Source: DMER64 sp964554535
GTDB lineage: Bacteria > Bacteroidota > Bacteroidia > Bacteroidales > UBA932
Direction: 5' to 3'
NCBI GenBank assembly: GCA_964554535.1
Contig: CAZKPB010000010.1
Span: 1-64,000, forward strand
Length of the DNA stretch: 64,000 bases
The translations under genes and the position numbers were made by a program. Within the stretch, counting starts at the first letter, position 1; the number at the start of each line of letters is the position of its first letter. Shown one piece after another: positions 1-8,295 of this stretch. The notes beneath the pieces are model-generated. The model made no database searches, had not been told where the DNA came from, and saw only the letters and a program-made list of their open reading frames with translations.

Positions 1-37
1 AAAACAGGATATTCTCCTTTGCCAAAAATGGGATAAG

Positions 38-45
38 CAAAGTTA
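38..45 (-). promoter_or_regulatory. Possible -7 box for a gene left of the window
   Basis: Read on the minus strand this is TAACTTTG, matching the Bacteroidetes -7 consensus TAnnTTTG. No clear TTTG lies 19-21 bases upstream. The minus strand then runs out of the window through an AAAGGAG-like stretch, so a gene may start just beyond base 1. This is a weak call from one short motif. Confidence 0.25.
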
Positions 46-71
46 CCTATTACAGGCTTTGCCCTGCCGAC

Positions 72-130
72 TTTTTTTGTGCTCCGGCACTTACAAGAGC
101 GAGCTCTTGACGGGCCGGAGCACAAAAAAA
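72..130. terminator. Long perfect inverted repeat, bidirectional terminator-like
   Basis: Two perfect 17-base arms (72-88 and 114-130) consist of seven T plus GTGCTCCGGC and its complement. They enclose a second small stem (95-99 with 104-108, loop CGAG). Because the arms begin and end in T and A runs, the hairpin would end in a U tract on either strand. It lies directly beside the hairpin at 131-160, between the tRNA-Ser gene and whatever lies to the left. Confidence 0.7.
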
Positions 131-160
131 GTTGATTGCTGCGCAATCAACCTTTTTTTT
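131..160. terminator. Terminator hairpin behind tRNA-Ser
   Basis: GTTGATTGC (131-139) pairs with GCAATCAAC (143-151) around a three-base loop, followed on the plus strand by eight T (153-160). On the minus strand the same stem is followed by seven T (complement of 124-130). It therefore fits an intrinsic terminator for the minus-strand tRNA-Ser and could also stop plus-strand transcription. Confidence 0.75.
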
Positions 161-165
161 GTTTG

Positions 166-251
166 CGGAGAGACAGGGATTCGAACCCTGGGTACCTAAA
201 AGGTACAACGGTTTTCGAGACCGCCCCGATCGGCCACTCCGGCATCTCTCC
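166..251 (-). tRNA. tRNA-Ser (anticodon CGA)
   Basis: The minus strand folds as a class II tRNA. The 5' acceptor GGAGAGA (251-245) pairs with TCTCTCC (173-167), with discriminator G at 166. The anticodon loop CTCGAAA gives anticodon CGA (serine, UCG codons). A long variable arm GTACC-TTTTA-GGTAC and the T loop TTCGAAT are clear. CCA is not encoded. A promoter lies just upstream at 267-298 and a terminator follows at 131-160, so it is probably a stand-alone unit. Confidence 0.95.
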
Positions 252-266
252 CCGTAAAGTGGGGGG

Positions 267-298
267 CAAAGGTAAGAAACAGGGGGGACTTACGCAAA
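267..298 (-). promoter_or_regulatory. Promoter of tRNA-Ser
   Basis: On the minus strand TTTG (298-295), a 20-base spacer and TACCTTTG (274-267) match the Bacteroidetes consensus TTTG-N19-21-TAnnTTTG. The tRNA 5' end is 16 bases downstream. The element starts right after the lspA stop codon at 301. Confidence 0.65.
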
Positions 299-300
299 GG

Positions 301-936
301 CTATGCGGCAAGTTTGTGAGAAAAAAACTTGTATTGGAACAATAGAAGGTACAGACCGCCGCAAGTCACGCACGAATCGGCCACATTGAAAATAAATTGG
401 AAGAAAATGAAATGACGGCCGCCCCAGATGGGAAAATTGGCCGGAAGCGTGGTCTCAATGATGGGAAAATATAACATATCCACCACTTTCCCATGCAGGA
501 ACTTGCCGTAACCACCTTCCGGAGGAAACAACTGCGCCACGGAAGAAATCCCCGATTCGTTGAAAATAAGACCGTAAAAAGCGCTGTCAACAATATTGCC
601 TATGGCTCCCACCAGTATGAGCGTCAAGCCTACCAGCGCCCCGAAAGGCGTATCTTCCTTTTTGAGCAGTCGGCAAATGTACACAATAATGAGTACACTA
701 AGCACTACACGGAAAATACTGAGCAACAGCTTCCCCACTTCTCCGCCAAACAGCATGCCAAAGGCCATTCCTTCGTTTTCCACAAAGCACAACTGGAACC
801 AGTCACCCAATACATTTACGGACTGATGGAGCGTGAAGTGAGTCTTGATCCAAATCTTTAGCGTCTGATCTGCAAACAATAACAATACTGCAATGGCTAC
901 AAGGATCGGGCCTTTTGGAACGCGTTTTTTACCCAT
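301..936 (-). CDS. lspA: Lipoprotein signal peptidase (signal peptidase II)
   Basis: 211 residues. This inner-membrane aspartyl protease cleaves the signal peptide of lipoproteins just before the lipidated cysteine. Four hydrophobic segments are visible (about residues 10-26, 65-90, 98-115 and 175-200). The two catalytic aspartates sit in GNIVDS (about 112-117) and FNVADS (about 183-188), the usual NxxD and FNxAD motifs. A longer loop between them is common in Bacteroidetes forms. The gene follows the DksA-like gene with a 15-base gap, so the two are probably cotranscribed. The promoter of the tRNA-Ser gene begins just past its stop. Confidence 0.95.
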   Translation of the reverse strand: MGKKRVPKGPILVAIAVLLLFADQTLKIWIKTHFTLHQSVNVLGDWFQLCFVENEGMAFGMLFGGEVGKLLLSIFRVVLSVLIIVYICRLLKKEDTPFGALVGLTLILVGAIGNIVDSAFYGLIFNESGISSVAQLFPPEGGYGKFLHGKVVDMLYFPIIETTLPANFPIWGGRHFIFFQFIFNVADSCVTCGGLYLLLFQYKFFSHKLAA

Positions 937-951
937 ATATATAAATCTCTG

Positions 952-1353
952 TTATTCCCGGTTGTTCTTGGCTTCCACAGAGAGGGTGGCGTGCGGCACC
1001 AGACGCAACCTTTCTTTGGGAATCAATTTGCCGCTTTCTCGGCAAATCCCGTAGGTTTTGTTTTCAATACGCACCAGCGCCATTTCCAGAGATTGGATAA
1101 ATTTGTGCTGACGCAGAGCCAGATTGCCGGCTTCTTCCTTGGTAAGAGCAGACGCGCCTTCTTCCAAAACCTTAAATGTGGGAGAGGTATCTTCCGTGTC
1201 ATTGCTCTGGCTGTGAGTTACAATAGCCTTCAGCTCTTCATACTCTTTTCTGGCCAGAGTCAACTTCTCGTTAATCAAAACTTTGAACTCTTGAAGTTCA
1301 GCGTCAGAATAACGAACTTTTTCTTGAGGGTCGGATGGTTTATTTGTCATCAT
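952..1353 (-). CDS. TraR/DksA family protein without zinc-finger cysteines
   Basis: 133 residues. DksA-type proteins bind in the RNA polymerase secondary channel and modulate transcription, often with ppGpp. An N-terminal helical, coiled-coil-like part (about 15-95) is followed by the family C-terminal motif YGICRESGKLIPKERLRLVP (about 103-122). Classical DksA has four cysteines in this region; here only one remains (in GICRES), so zinc binding is unlikely. As far as I know, cysteine-poor forms are usual in Bacteroidetes. The second Met could be the start. It is upstream of lspA in what looks like an ileS-independent unit. Confidence 0.85.
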   Translation of the reverse strand: MMTNKPSDPQEKVRYSDAELQEFKVLINEKLTLARKEYEELKAIVTHSQSNDTEDTSPTFKVLEEGASALTKEEAGNLALRQHKFIQSLEMALVRIENKTYGICRESGKLIPKERLRLVPHATLSVEAKNNRE

Positions 1354-1372
1354 GTATTAGATTAGGGGAACA

Positions 1373-1402
1373 CAAAAATAACAAAATATTATGATTTTTC
1401 AA
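1373..1402 (-). promoter_or_regulatory. Possible promoter of the DksA-like gene and lspA
   Basis: On the minus strand TTG (1402-1400), a 19-base spacer and TATTTTTG (1380-1373) resemble the Bacteroidetes promoter. It lies partly in the 3' end of ileS and about 20 bases upstream of the DksA-like start. Confidence 0.4.
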
Positions 1403-4400
1403 CTAAGATACGCAGTACCCCTTCTTCCCATTCCACTTCGGCGGCACCGGCCGGAACCTCCTGCACCAGAATACGGGTAGCTAAGGTCTGATTTGCAATA
1501 TATTCCCCATAGTTGGCCACCGCAGCCGCCACATCGGGACGTTCCTCAAGGGTCACCACAATTTTATCGGTCACTTCAAAGCCGCTGTCCTTTCTCAAAT
1601 TCTGAATCCGGTTCACCAGTTCCCGAGCCGTGCCTTCTTGCTGTAACTCAGGAGTAAGGGTGATATCCAGCGCCAGGGTCAGTGCTCCGTCCACGGCAAT
1701 GAGCCATCCGGGCATATCCTGCGAAGTAATGGCCACATCTTCTTTTTCCAGAATCACCGCTCCACCGGCCAACGCCAAGGAATACGTGCCGTTTTCCAGG
1801 GCTGTTTCCACCGCCGCAATCTCTTCCTGACTGAACGCCCCGAACGACGCGGCAATCTCTTTCATCTGTTTGCCGTATTTCTTGCCCAACACCTTGAAGT
1901 TGGGTTTTATCTGTTTGAGAATAAGCCCCACCGTATTGTGAATGAACTCCATCTCCTTCACATTCACTTCACTCAGCACCAGCGCCTTCACTTTTTGCAA
2001 CTGCGCTTCCAACCGCTCATCCAGTACCGGCATCAGAATCTTGGTAAGCGGCTGGCGCACCTTGATGTTCACCTTTCTGCGCAAGGCCAGCACCATAGAA
2101 GTGCACCGCTGCGCCAACGCCATCCTTTCTTCCAGTTCCGGGTCAATCAGCACCTCACACTTGACCGGCATATGGGACAGATGTACCGAGTCGGCCGGGT
2201 CACCTCCCATCATCAGGTCCAGGTACAGCCGCTCCATAAAGAACGGGGCAATGGGCGAGGCCAACTGCGCCACGGTCTTAAGGCAGGTGTACAAGGTCTG
2301 GTAAGCCGCAAATTTCTGGGCATCGGCCTTTCCGCCCCAGAAACGTTTGCGGTTCAACCGCACGTACCAGTTGCTCAACTGGTCCCCCACAAAATCCTGA
2401 ATCAACCTGCCGGCAGTGGTAATGTCGTAGTTCCCGTAAGCCTCGTCCACCGCCCCAATCAGCGAGTTTAAGGCCGAGAGGATCCACCGGTCCACCTCGG
2501 GCCGGTCGGCCTCATTGACCCAATGCGGGTCGGAAGGATAGGCCTGAGCGGGGGTAAAACCGTCAATATTGGCATAGAGGGCAAAGAACGAATACGTATT
2601 GTATAGGGTTCCAAAGAATTTGCGGCGCACTTCATCCACTCCGGTTTCATCAAACCGCAGGTTATCCCAGGGTTGCGCATTGGTAAGCATATACCAGCGC
2701 AACGGGTCGGCACCATAAGTGTCCAGAATGGTAAAAGGGTCCACCGCATTGCCCAAACGTTTGCTCATTTTGCTACCGTTCTTGTCCAGCACCAGGCCGT
2801 TGGAAACCACGTTGCGGTAGCATACGCGGTCGTTGATCATAGTAGCGATGGCGTGCAGGGTAAAGAACCATCCGCGGGTCTGGTCCACTCCCTCAGCAAT
2901 AAAATCGGCCACCTGACCAAACGCCGGGCTGTCTTTTTTGCCCAGACCTTCCTGGGCAAAAGGCATGGAGCCCGAATCAAACCAGACGTCAATCAAATCA
3001 CTCTCGCGGACCATGGGTTTTCCGGTCGCGGACACCAGCTTCCACTGGTCCACATACGGACGGTGCATATCTATTTTATCGTAATTGGCATCGCTAAAGT
3101 CATTGGGAACAAACCCCTTGTCTTTCAACGGATTGGAATCCATAACACCGGCCGCTGCCGCTTTTTCCAGTTCTTCGTACAACTCGGCCAGAGAGCCAAT
3201 GCACTTTTCTTCCGTACCGTCTTCCGTGCGCCAGATAGGCAGCGGGGTACCCCAGTAACGGCTACGAGACAGGTTCCAGTCCTGCAGGTTTTCCAGCCAT
3301 TTTCCAAAACGGCCGGTACCGGTGGACTCGGGCTTCCAATTGATGGTCTGGTTGAGTTCCATCATCCGTTCCCGCACGGCGGTGGACTTGATGAACCAGG
3401 AATCCAGGGGATAGTACAGCACGGGCTTGTCGGTACGCCAGCAGTGCGGGTAGGTATGCACGTGTTTCTCTATCTTGAAGACCATTCCCCTACTCTTCAA
3501 ATACATACACAGGTCAATATCCAGGGTTACGGTATCGGGGCGGGCCACCTGTTCGGGAGTCAGGGCAGGGTCATAAGCGTTTTTCACGTACCGCCCGGCA
3601 AAAGCGCCGTATTCCGGCACATTCACGTGGGTTTTCACATAGTCGGGGTCCAGATCTTCTATCCTGTAAAAGCGACCGGTGCGGTCCACCATGGGACAAG
3701 CGGCACCGTTGGCGTCGGTAAGCAACATAGGCGGAATGCCGTTGAGTTTGCCCACCTTGTTGTCGTCTTCCCCAAAGGTGGGGGCAATGTGCACAATCCC
3801 GGTACCGTCCTCGGTAGTCACGTAATCACCGATGATGACCCGGAAAGCACCTTCTCCGGGATTCACCCAGGGCATCAGCTGTTCGTAGTGAATTCCCGCC
3901 AATTCCTTACCGGTATAGGTTTTTTCCGACACCGTATAAGGAGCCTTGTCGGTAAAGTAATGACCTACCAGATCCCGGGCCATTACCACGGTGATGGGTT
4001 CCCCCGAATAGGGATGGGTGCCGGTCACCTTCACGTAGGTGATATTGGGGCCCACGCACAGCGCCGTATTGGAAGGCAGGGTCCACGGAGTGGTTGTCCA
4101 CGCCAGGAAATAGAGGGTGTCTTCCCTGTCAAAAAGCTTCTGGCTTGCGGCATCGCGGATAACCTTGAACTGAGCGGTACAGGTGGTGTCTTTCACGTCG
4201 CGGTAGCATCCGGGCTGGTTCAACTCGTGGCTGCTCAGTCCCGTGCCGGCCGCCGGCGAATAGGGCTGGATAGAATAGCCTTTGTACAGCAATCCTTTGT
4301 TATAGATAATCTTCAACAGGTACCAGAGGGTTTCTATATAAGAGTTGTGATAGGTCACGTAAGGGTTTTCCATATCCACCCAGTACGCCATTTTTTCAGT

Positions 4401-4802
4401 AAGAGATTCCCACTCTTTGGTGTACTTCATCACCTCTTTGCGGCAAGCGGCGTTGTACTCGTCCACCGAAATCTTTTTGCCGATATCTTCTTTTGTAATA
4501 CCCAGTTTCTTTTCCACACCCAACTCGACCGGAAGTCCGTGGGTATCCCAACCGGCACGGCGTTCCACCTTGAATCCCTTAAGCGTTTTGTAACGGCAAA
4601 CCACATCCTTTATGGAACGGGCCATTACGTGGTGAATGCCCGGCATACCGTTGGCAGACGGGGGGCCTTCAAAAAACACAAAAGATTTTGAGCCTTCACG
4701 CGTACTCATGCTACGTGCAAACGTGGCCTCTTTCTTCCATTTTTCAATAAGTTGGGCCTGCAGGGCAGGCAAATCCAATTGTTTGTATTCAGGAAACTGC
4801 AT
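1389..4802 (-). CDS. ileS: Isoleucyl-tRNA synthetase
   Basis: 1137 residues from the chosen ATG at 4802. It charges tRNA-Ile with isoleucine and edits valine. The class I signature is present: an HIGH-like PGIHH near residue 65, the KMSKR loop near 675, and the DVWFDSGS motif before it. A CP1 editing domain lies between, and an anticodon-binding region follows from about 760. Length above 1100 with an extended C-terminus fits the eukaryote-like IleS clade common in Bacteroidetes. An in-frame start 39 bases further upstream would add residues unlike the family and would run through the promoter region, so I prefer 4802. It is divergent from cvpA. Confidence 0.97.
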   Translation of the reverse strand: MQFPEYKQLDLPALQAQLIEKWKKEATFARSMSTREGSKSFVFFEGPPSANGMPGIHHVMARSIKDVVCRYKTLKGFKVERRAGWDTHGLPVELGVEKKLGITKEDIGKKISVDEYNAACRKEVMKYTKEWESLTEKMAYWVDMENPYVTYHNSYIETLWYLLKIIYNKGLLYKGYSIQPYSPAAGTGLSSHELNQPGCYRDVKDTTCTAQFKVIRDAASQKLFDREDTLYFLAWTTTPWTLPSNTALCVGPNITYVKVTGTHPYSGEPITVVMARDLVGHYFTDKAPYTVSEKTYTGKELAGIHYEQLMPWVNPGEGAFRVIIGDYVTTEDGTGIVHIAPTFGEDDNKVGKLNGIPPMLLTDANGAACPMVDRTGRFYRIEDLDPDYVKTHVNVPEYGAFAGRYVKNAYDPALTPEQVARPDTVTLDIDLCMYLKSRGMVFKIEKHVHTYPHCWRTDKPVLYYPLDSWFIKSTAVRERMMELNQTINWKPESTGTGRFGKWLENLQDWNLSRSRYWGTPLPIWRTEDGTEEKCIGSLAELYEELEKAAAAGVMDSNPLKDKGFVPNDFSDANYDKIDMHRPYVDQWKLVSATGKPMVRESDLIDVWFDSGSMPFAQEGLGKKDSPAFGQVADFIAEGVDQTRGWFFTLHAIATMINDRVCYRNVVSNGLVLDKNGSKMSKRLGNAVDPFTILDTYGADPLRWYMLTNAQPWDNLRFDETGVDEVRRKFFGTLYNTYSFFALYANIDGFTPAQAYPSDPHWVNEADRPEVDRWILSALNSLIGAVDEAYGNYDITTAGRLIQDFVGDQLSNWYVRLNRKRFWGGKADAQKFAAYQTLYTCLKTVAQLASPIAPFFMERLYLDLMMGGDPADSVHLSHMPVKCEVLIDPELEERMALAQRCTSMVLALRRKVNIKVRQPLTKILMPVLDERLEAQLQKVKALVLSEVNVKEMEFIHNTVGLILKQIKPNFKVLGKKYGKQMKEIAASFGAFSQEEIAAVETALENGTYSLALAGGAVILEKEDVAITSQDMPGWLIAVDGALTLALDITLTPELQQEGTARELVNRIQNLRKDSGFEVTDKIVVTLEERPDVAAAVANYGEYIANQTLATRILVQEVPAGAAEVEWEEGVLRILVEKS

Positions 4803-4834
4803 AATATAGGATGTATAGTGTCTAATAAAAATAG

Positions 4835-4865
4835 TTGGCAAAGATAGCGAAGATTCGTATCTTTG
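4835..4865 (+). promoter_or_regulatory. Promoter of cvpA
   Basis: TTGG (4835-4838), a 19-base spacer and TATCTTTG (4858-4865) match the Bacteroidetes promoter. The cvpA ATG is at 4885. The element overlaps the divergent ileS promoter. Confidence 0.6.
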
Positions 4866-4868
4866 AAA
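4839..4868 (-). promoter_or_regulatory. Promoter of ileS
   Basis: TATCTTTG on the minus strand (4846-4839) with a TTTC element about 18 bases upstream (4868-4865). It interlocks with the cvpA promoter on the other strand: the two -7 boxes lie only 11 bases apart and each overlaps the other's upstream element. Confidence 0.55.
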
Positions 4869-4884
4869 ACAACTTATTCAGTTT

Positions 4885-5391
4885 ATGTTATCTTCATTTT
4901 CTGTCAATTACGTAGACATTATCCTTTTGGCCGTTTGGCTCATAGCCGTCATTGAAGGCGTAGTCAAAGGATTAATCAAACAAATATTCGGAATATTGGC
5001 CCTCATCCTGGCCTGCTACTGCTCATACCGTTTTTCCGGATTTTCTGCAGAAAAACTATTCCAATGGTTTGGCTGGGAGGGAGATGGCGTTAAGATTGCC
5101 GCCTTTGCCATAACGTTTGTCGTAGTGCTGCTGGGCGTGTCGCTGCTGGGCCATCTGTTGGACCGCATAGCCCGCCTGGCCTTGCTGGGATGGATCAACA
5201 AATTGTTTGGCGCCGTATTCGGCTGGGTAAAATGGAATCTTTTGCTTGTTATTTTTGTCTATATTTTAGGGTTGATTGACCAACTGATCCCGTTTCTTCC
5301 CAAAGAAGAAATGGATAATTCCATTTTATTTCCCGTCATAGAAAAAATTGCCTCCGCGCTTACGCCCTACCTGCCTTTCTTGGGCAAGTAG
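4885..5391 (+). CDS. cvpA: CvpA family inner-membrane protein
   Basis: 168 residues with four predicted membrane segments (about 10-28, 32-50, 70-92 and 108-132) and no signal peptide. The N-terminal VDIILLAVWLIAVIEGVVKG matches the CvpA/colicin V production family, whose members are linked to colicin V secretion in E. coli and to envelope stress tolerance. Exact function is unknown. It has its own promoter and stands alone ahead of the peptide-export module; nothing shows that it belongs to that module. Confidence 0.85.
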   Translation: MLSSFSVNYVDIILLAVWLIAVIEGVVKGLIKQIFGILALILACYCSYRFSGFSAEKLFQWFGWEGDGVKIAAFAITFVVVLLGVSLLGHLLDRIARLALLGWINKLFGAVFGWVKWNLLLVIFVYILGLIDQLIPFLPKEEMDNSILFPVIEKIASALTPYLPFLGK

Positions 5392-5474
5392 CCACTTTTT
5401 CTGGACAATCTCCATTTAGCTGATTTATATCTTTTGTCCTGAACTTTCCATGGACGCATCATAGTTTTGCGTCT

Positions 5475-5777
5475 ATGAAAACCAGTCGTCACATCACCTA
5501 CCCGGCCCTTGAGTTTGCCGCAAATTCCAATAGCGGGCTATTTGGGAAAAGAAGTGTATTGTTCATACTAGTAGTAATAAGTTTTTTGCTGGCCACTCTG
5601 GCCGGGTTGGCCGGTTTTCTATGTATATGTGCCACGGAGCCGCCTGTGAGATGGAATCACTTTAACAATCCGGCATACGACAAGCGGGATTTGCCGGAAG
5701 TCAGTCACTTGGAAGCGAAAGAAAAAGCGGCTCCTTTTATAAAAAGATCTCTCCCTTATGAAAAAGATACGGATTAA
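5475..5777 (+). CDS. Unrecognised 100-residue single-pass membrane protein, first gene of the export module
   Basis: I do not recognise this protein. A basic N-terminal stretch is followed by one strongly hydrophobic segment (about residues 27-52) and a charged C-terminal tail of about 45 residues. Four arginine or lysine residues before the membrane segment suggest N-in topology with the tail in the periplasm. It overlaps the start of the C39-ABC exporter by 20 bases, which implies translational coupling and a role with that transporter, such as an accessory subunit. It has no GG motif and is not an obvious precursor peptide. A TAGTTTTG box at 5462-5469 lies too close to the ATG to be a convincing promoter. 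Confidence 0.7.
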   Translation: MKTSRHITYPALEFAANSNSGLFGKRSVLFILVVISFLLATLAGLAGFLCICATEPPVRWNHFNNPAYDKRDLPEVSHLEAKEKAAPFIKRSLPYEKDTD

Positions 5778-8043
5778 ACAGCACCATATAAGCGATTGTG
5801 GCGCTGCGTGCCTGGCGTCTGTAGCTGCCTGGTACGGTTTGCGCTGTCCTCTTGAGTACATCCGGCAACAGAGCGGCACGCAGACGCACGGCATATCCGT
5901 ACAGGGGATCAGAGAAGGAGCCCTGGCCCTGCATCTGGACAGTCAGGCCTACCGTCTGGAACAGGGCGCCGGAAAAAAAGGAGCCGCCGTCTCTTTATCA
6001 CACGTTCCCACTCCCGCCATCCTGCACCTGTTGCGTCCAGACGGCCGTACCCATTTTGTGGTACTGTACCGCGTCCGCACCGGAAAAAAGTTTGGCAGGG
6101 CACGCCATCAGCTCCGCATTATGGACCCTGAAGACGGTCAGTTACAATGGCGCACGCCCCAATGGATAGAAACGCAATGGACCGGAGTGGTCATTACGCT
6201 GGCACCTGATGCCGGTTTTTGCAAGGAAAACCACATTCCTTCTTTCAGCCACCGTATGAGAGTGCTCCTGCGCGGGCAATACCTGTACCTGACAGTGGCG
6301 CTGGCCGCGTCGCTGGTATACACACTGGCGGGGGTTGCCTCGGCCTTGTTTATGCAGCAGATGATGGACCGGGTAATGCCGATGCAGGACACGAAATTGC
6401 TCAATTACCTGGCGGTGGCCGTTGTGTACGTGACAGTATGCGCTCTGGTGCTGGAGGCCTTGCGCGGTATGTTGATGCTGCGCACCGGTCTGACCTGCGC
6501 CCGGCAACTGGTAATGGGTTTTTACCGCCATATCCTGTACCTGCCCCAGCGTTTCTTTGACCAGCGGTCCGGCGGAGAACTCATTGCCCGCATTAACGAT
6601 GCGTTCAAAATCAGTTCTTTTTTAAGTTCGGGACTTGTCAATGTGGCTTTGTGCGGGTTTACCCTGCTGGTATCGTTTGCGCTGCTGTTTGGGTATTACT
6701 GGAAACTGGCCCTGTTGTGTGTGGCTTGCCTGCCGTTGTATGCCTTGATTTACAAATTATTTGACCATAAGAACAAAGACACGCAACGCGCCGTGATGGT
6801 ACAACAGGCGGCGTTGGAATCACAACTGGTGGATACCCTGCGCGGTGTAACGCAAATCAAATACAGCACGGCGCAGGAATATTGCATCGGGCAAACCGAC
6901 CGTATTTTCAGACAGTATGTGCAATACTCCGGAAAAAGCGGGGCCAATCAGTTGATAGCCGGAACAGCCGGAGAAACGGTAAGCCGCCTTATGGGACTTT
7001 CCATACTCTGGGTGGGGGCCACCCTAGTGTTCGGACACCATCTGAGTGTAGGGCAACTGCTGTCTTTTTACGCGCTGACCGCCTATTTTACGGAACCTGT
7101 AAACGATATTATTGCTTTCTCACAAAAATACAGAGATGCCCGCATAGCATCGGAGCGTCTTTTTGAAATAATGGAACTCACACCGGAACAGAACCACTCC
7201 GCCCCTAATTCTATGTCTGTCAATAATTCTAACTATGGTATGTATTCTCTTCTCTTATGTGGTAATCTAGTGATAGATGACCTTTCTTTTCATTTCCCGG
7301 GCAGAGGGGTTCTTTTTTCCGGTTTCAGTTATACGTTTCCGGCAGGAAAAATCACCGCCATTGCCGGAGAAAGCGGTTCGGGCAAAAGTACGCTGGCCGC
7401 CCTGCTTATGCGGCTCTACACGCCGGACGGCGGCCGCATTTATTTGGATCCCGCACCCGTGCTGGCTCCCAATCTGGAACAATGGCGCCACCTGCTGGGC
7501 ATTGTACCGCAAAAGGCCGACCTGTTTGAAGGCAGCATTCTTGAAAACATAGCCTGGGGCATTGTTCCTCAGAAAGAAGACCTGCAGCTCATAGAGAAAA
7601 TTTGCCGTGAACTGGGGCTGGATACTTTTATCAATGAACTGCCTCAGGGCATTCTTACCCCGCTGGGGACACAGGGGATGCAACTCTCCGGAGGACAGCG
7701 CCAACGCATTGCCCTGGCCCGGGCCCTGTTCCGCAACCCGCAATGGCTCATTCTGGACGAGGCCACCTCTTCTCTGGACAGTACCTCGGAAGCTTATGTG
7801 CTGCAAGCCCTGGTGCGCTGGCGGCAGAAAGGAATGGGTATGATTGTGATAGCCCACCGGATGTCCTCACTGGCCATAGCCGACCGCATTCTGCTGCTGC
7901 ACAACGGACAGGTGTATGAAGAAGGCACCCACGACCGGTTATGGGCAATCAACGGAAAATACGCTGCCTGGTGCAGGCAGCAGGGAATAAACGGCAAATG
8001 CGCGCTTGCCGTGGGCGCGGCCCACACGCCTGATGGTGGGTAA
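5758..8043 (+). CDS. Peptidase C39-containing ABC exporter (bacteriocin processing and export)
   Basis: 761 residues. Such transporters cleave double-glycine leaders and export the mature peptide. The N-terminal C39 peptidase (1-145) has Gln8, Cys14 in SDCGAAC, His99 in THFVV and Asp123 in MDPEDG, a complete catalytic set. The exporter-type membrane domain spans about 165-450. The nucleotide-binding domain (about 500-750) has Walker A GESGSGKST (537-545), signature LSGGQ (643-647), Walker B LILDE (664-668) and switch His700. The linker at about 478-503 is Asn/Ser-rich and encoded by noticeably AT-rich DNA (about 7195-7275). Two GG-leader peptide genes follow directly, which are its likely substrates. 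Confidence 0.95.
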   Translation: MKKIRIKQHHISDCGAACLASVAAWYGLRCPLEYIRQQSGTQTHGISVQGIREGALALHLDSQAYRLEQGAGKKGAAVSLSHVPTPAILHLLRPDGRTHFVVLYRVRTGKKFGRARHQLRIMDPEDGQLQWRTPQWIETQWTGVVITLAPDAGFCKENHIPSFSHRMRVLLRGQYLYLTVALAASLVYTLAGVASALFMQQMMDRVMPMQDTKLLNYLAVAVVYVTVCALVLEALRGMLMLRTGLTCARQLVMGFYRHILYLPQRFFDQRSGGELIARINDAFKISSFLSSGLVNVALCGFTLLVSFALLFGYYWKLALLCVACLPLYALIYKLFDHKNKDTQRAVMVQQAALESQLVDTLRGVTQIKYSTAQEYCIGQTDRIFRQYVQYSGKSGANQLIAGTAGETVSRLMGLSILWVGATLVFGHHLSVGQLLSFYALTAYFTEPVNDIIAFSQKYRDARIASERLFEIMELTPEQNHSAPNSMSVNNSNYGMYSLLLCGNLVIDDLSFHFPGRGVLFSGFSYTFPAGKITAIAGESGSGKSTLAALLMRLYTPDGGRIYLDPAPVLAPNLEQWRHLLGIVPQKADLFEGSILENIAWGIVPQKEDLQLIEKICRELGLDTFINELPQGILTPLGTQGMQLSGGQRQRIALARALFRNPQWLILDEATSSLDSTSEAYVLQALVRWRQKGMGMIVIAHRMSSLAIADRILLLHNGQVYEEGTHDRLWAINGKYAAWCRQQGINGKCALAVGAAHTPDGG

Positions 8044-8070
8044 CTATTAATTTTTTATCAATAAATCGTC

Positions 8071-8295
8071 ATGAACAATTATGTGATGCAGAAAAACGGA
8101 TTTGTTGCGCTGGACAGCCCCGCGCAATGTGGTATTGCCGGAGGAACCTCCGGGCACGGACTTTTGGGGGACATCCTGGGGGGACTCTTTTATGGCTTGA
8201 GCCAGTTTGGCGGTGCAGCGGGCCGCATAGGCAGTTTCCTTGCCTGTAACGTGGACAGTTTCATTGACGGATTTAAAGCAGGGTGGAACAAGTGA
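8071..8295 (+). CDS. Double-glycine-leader peptide 1 (putative bacteriocin precursor)
   Basis: 74 residues. A 25-residue leader ends in CGIAGG; cleavage after GG would release a 49-residue Gly-rich, amphipathic peptide that begins TSGHGLLGD and contains GLFYG, a GxxxG motif. The leader shares the pattern GFVxL...A.CGIxGG with the next peptide, including Leu at -12, Cys at -6 and Ile at -4. It has one mature cysteine, so no internal disulphide. It lies 27 bases after the C39 exporter and its stop overlaps the next start as TGATG, a strong sign of coupled synthesis. Function as a bacteriocin is inference from context; a signalling peptide is possible. Confidence 0.8.
   Translation: MNNYVMQKNGFVALDSPAQCGIAGGTSGHGLLGDILGGLFYGLSQFGGAAGRIGSFLACNVDSFIDGFKAGWNK

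Noticed and set aside
2673..4691. 672-codon open frame antisense to ileS
   Set aside because: It lies wholly within ileS, which is certain from its motifs, and its translation shows no recognisable domain. Long antisense frames are common in GC-balanced, strongly codon-biased genes.
8283..8294. GTG start for peptide 2
   Set aside because: It lies inside the end of peptide 1. The ATG at 8295 forms TGATG coupling and gives a leader matching that of peptide 1.
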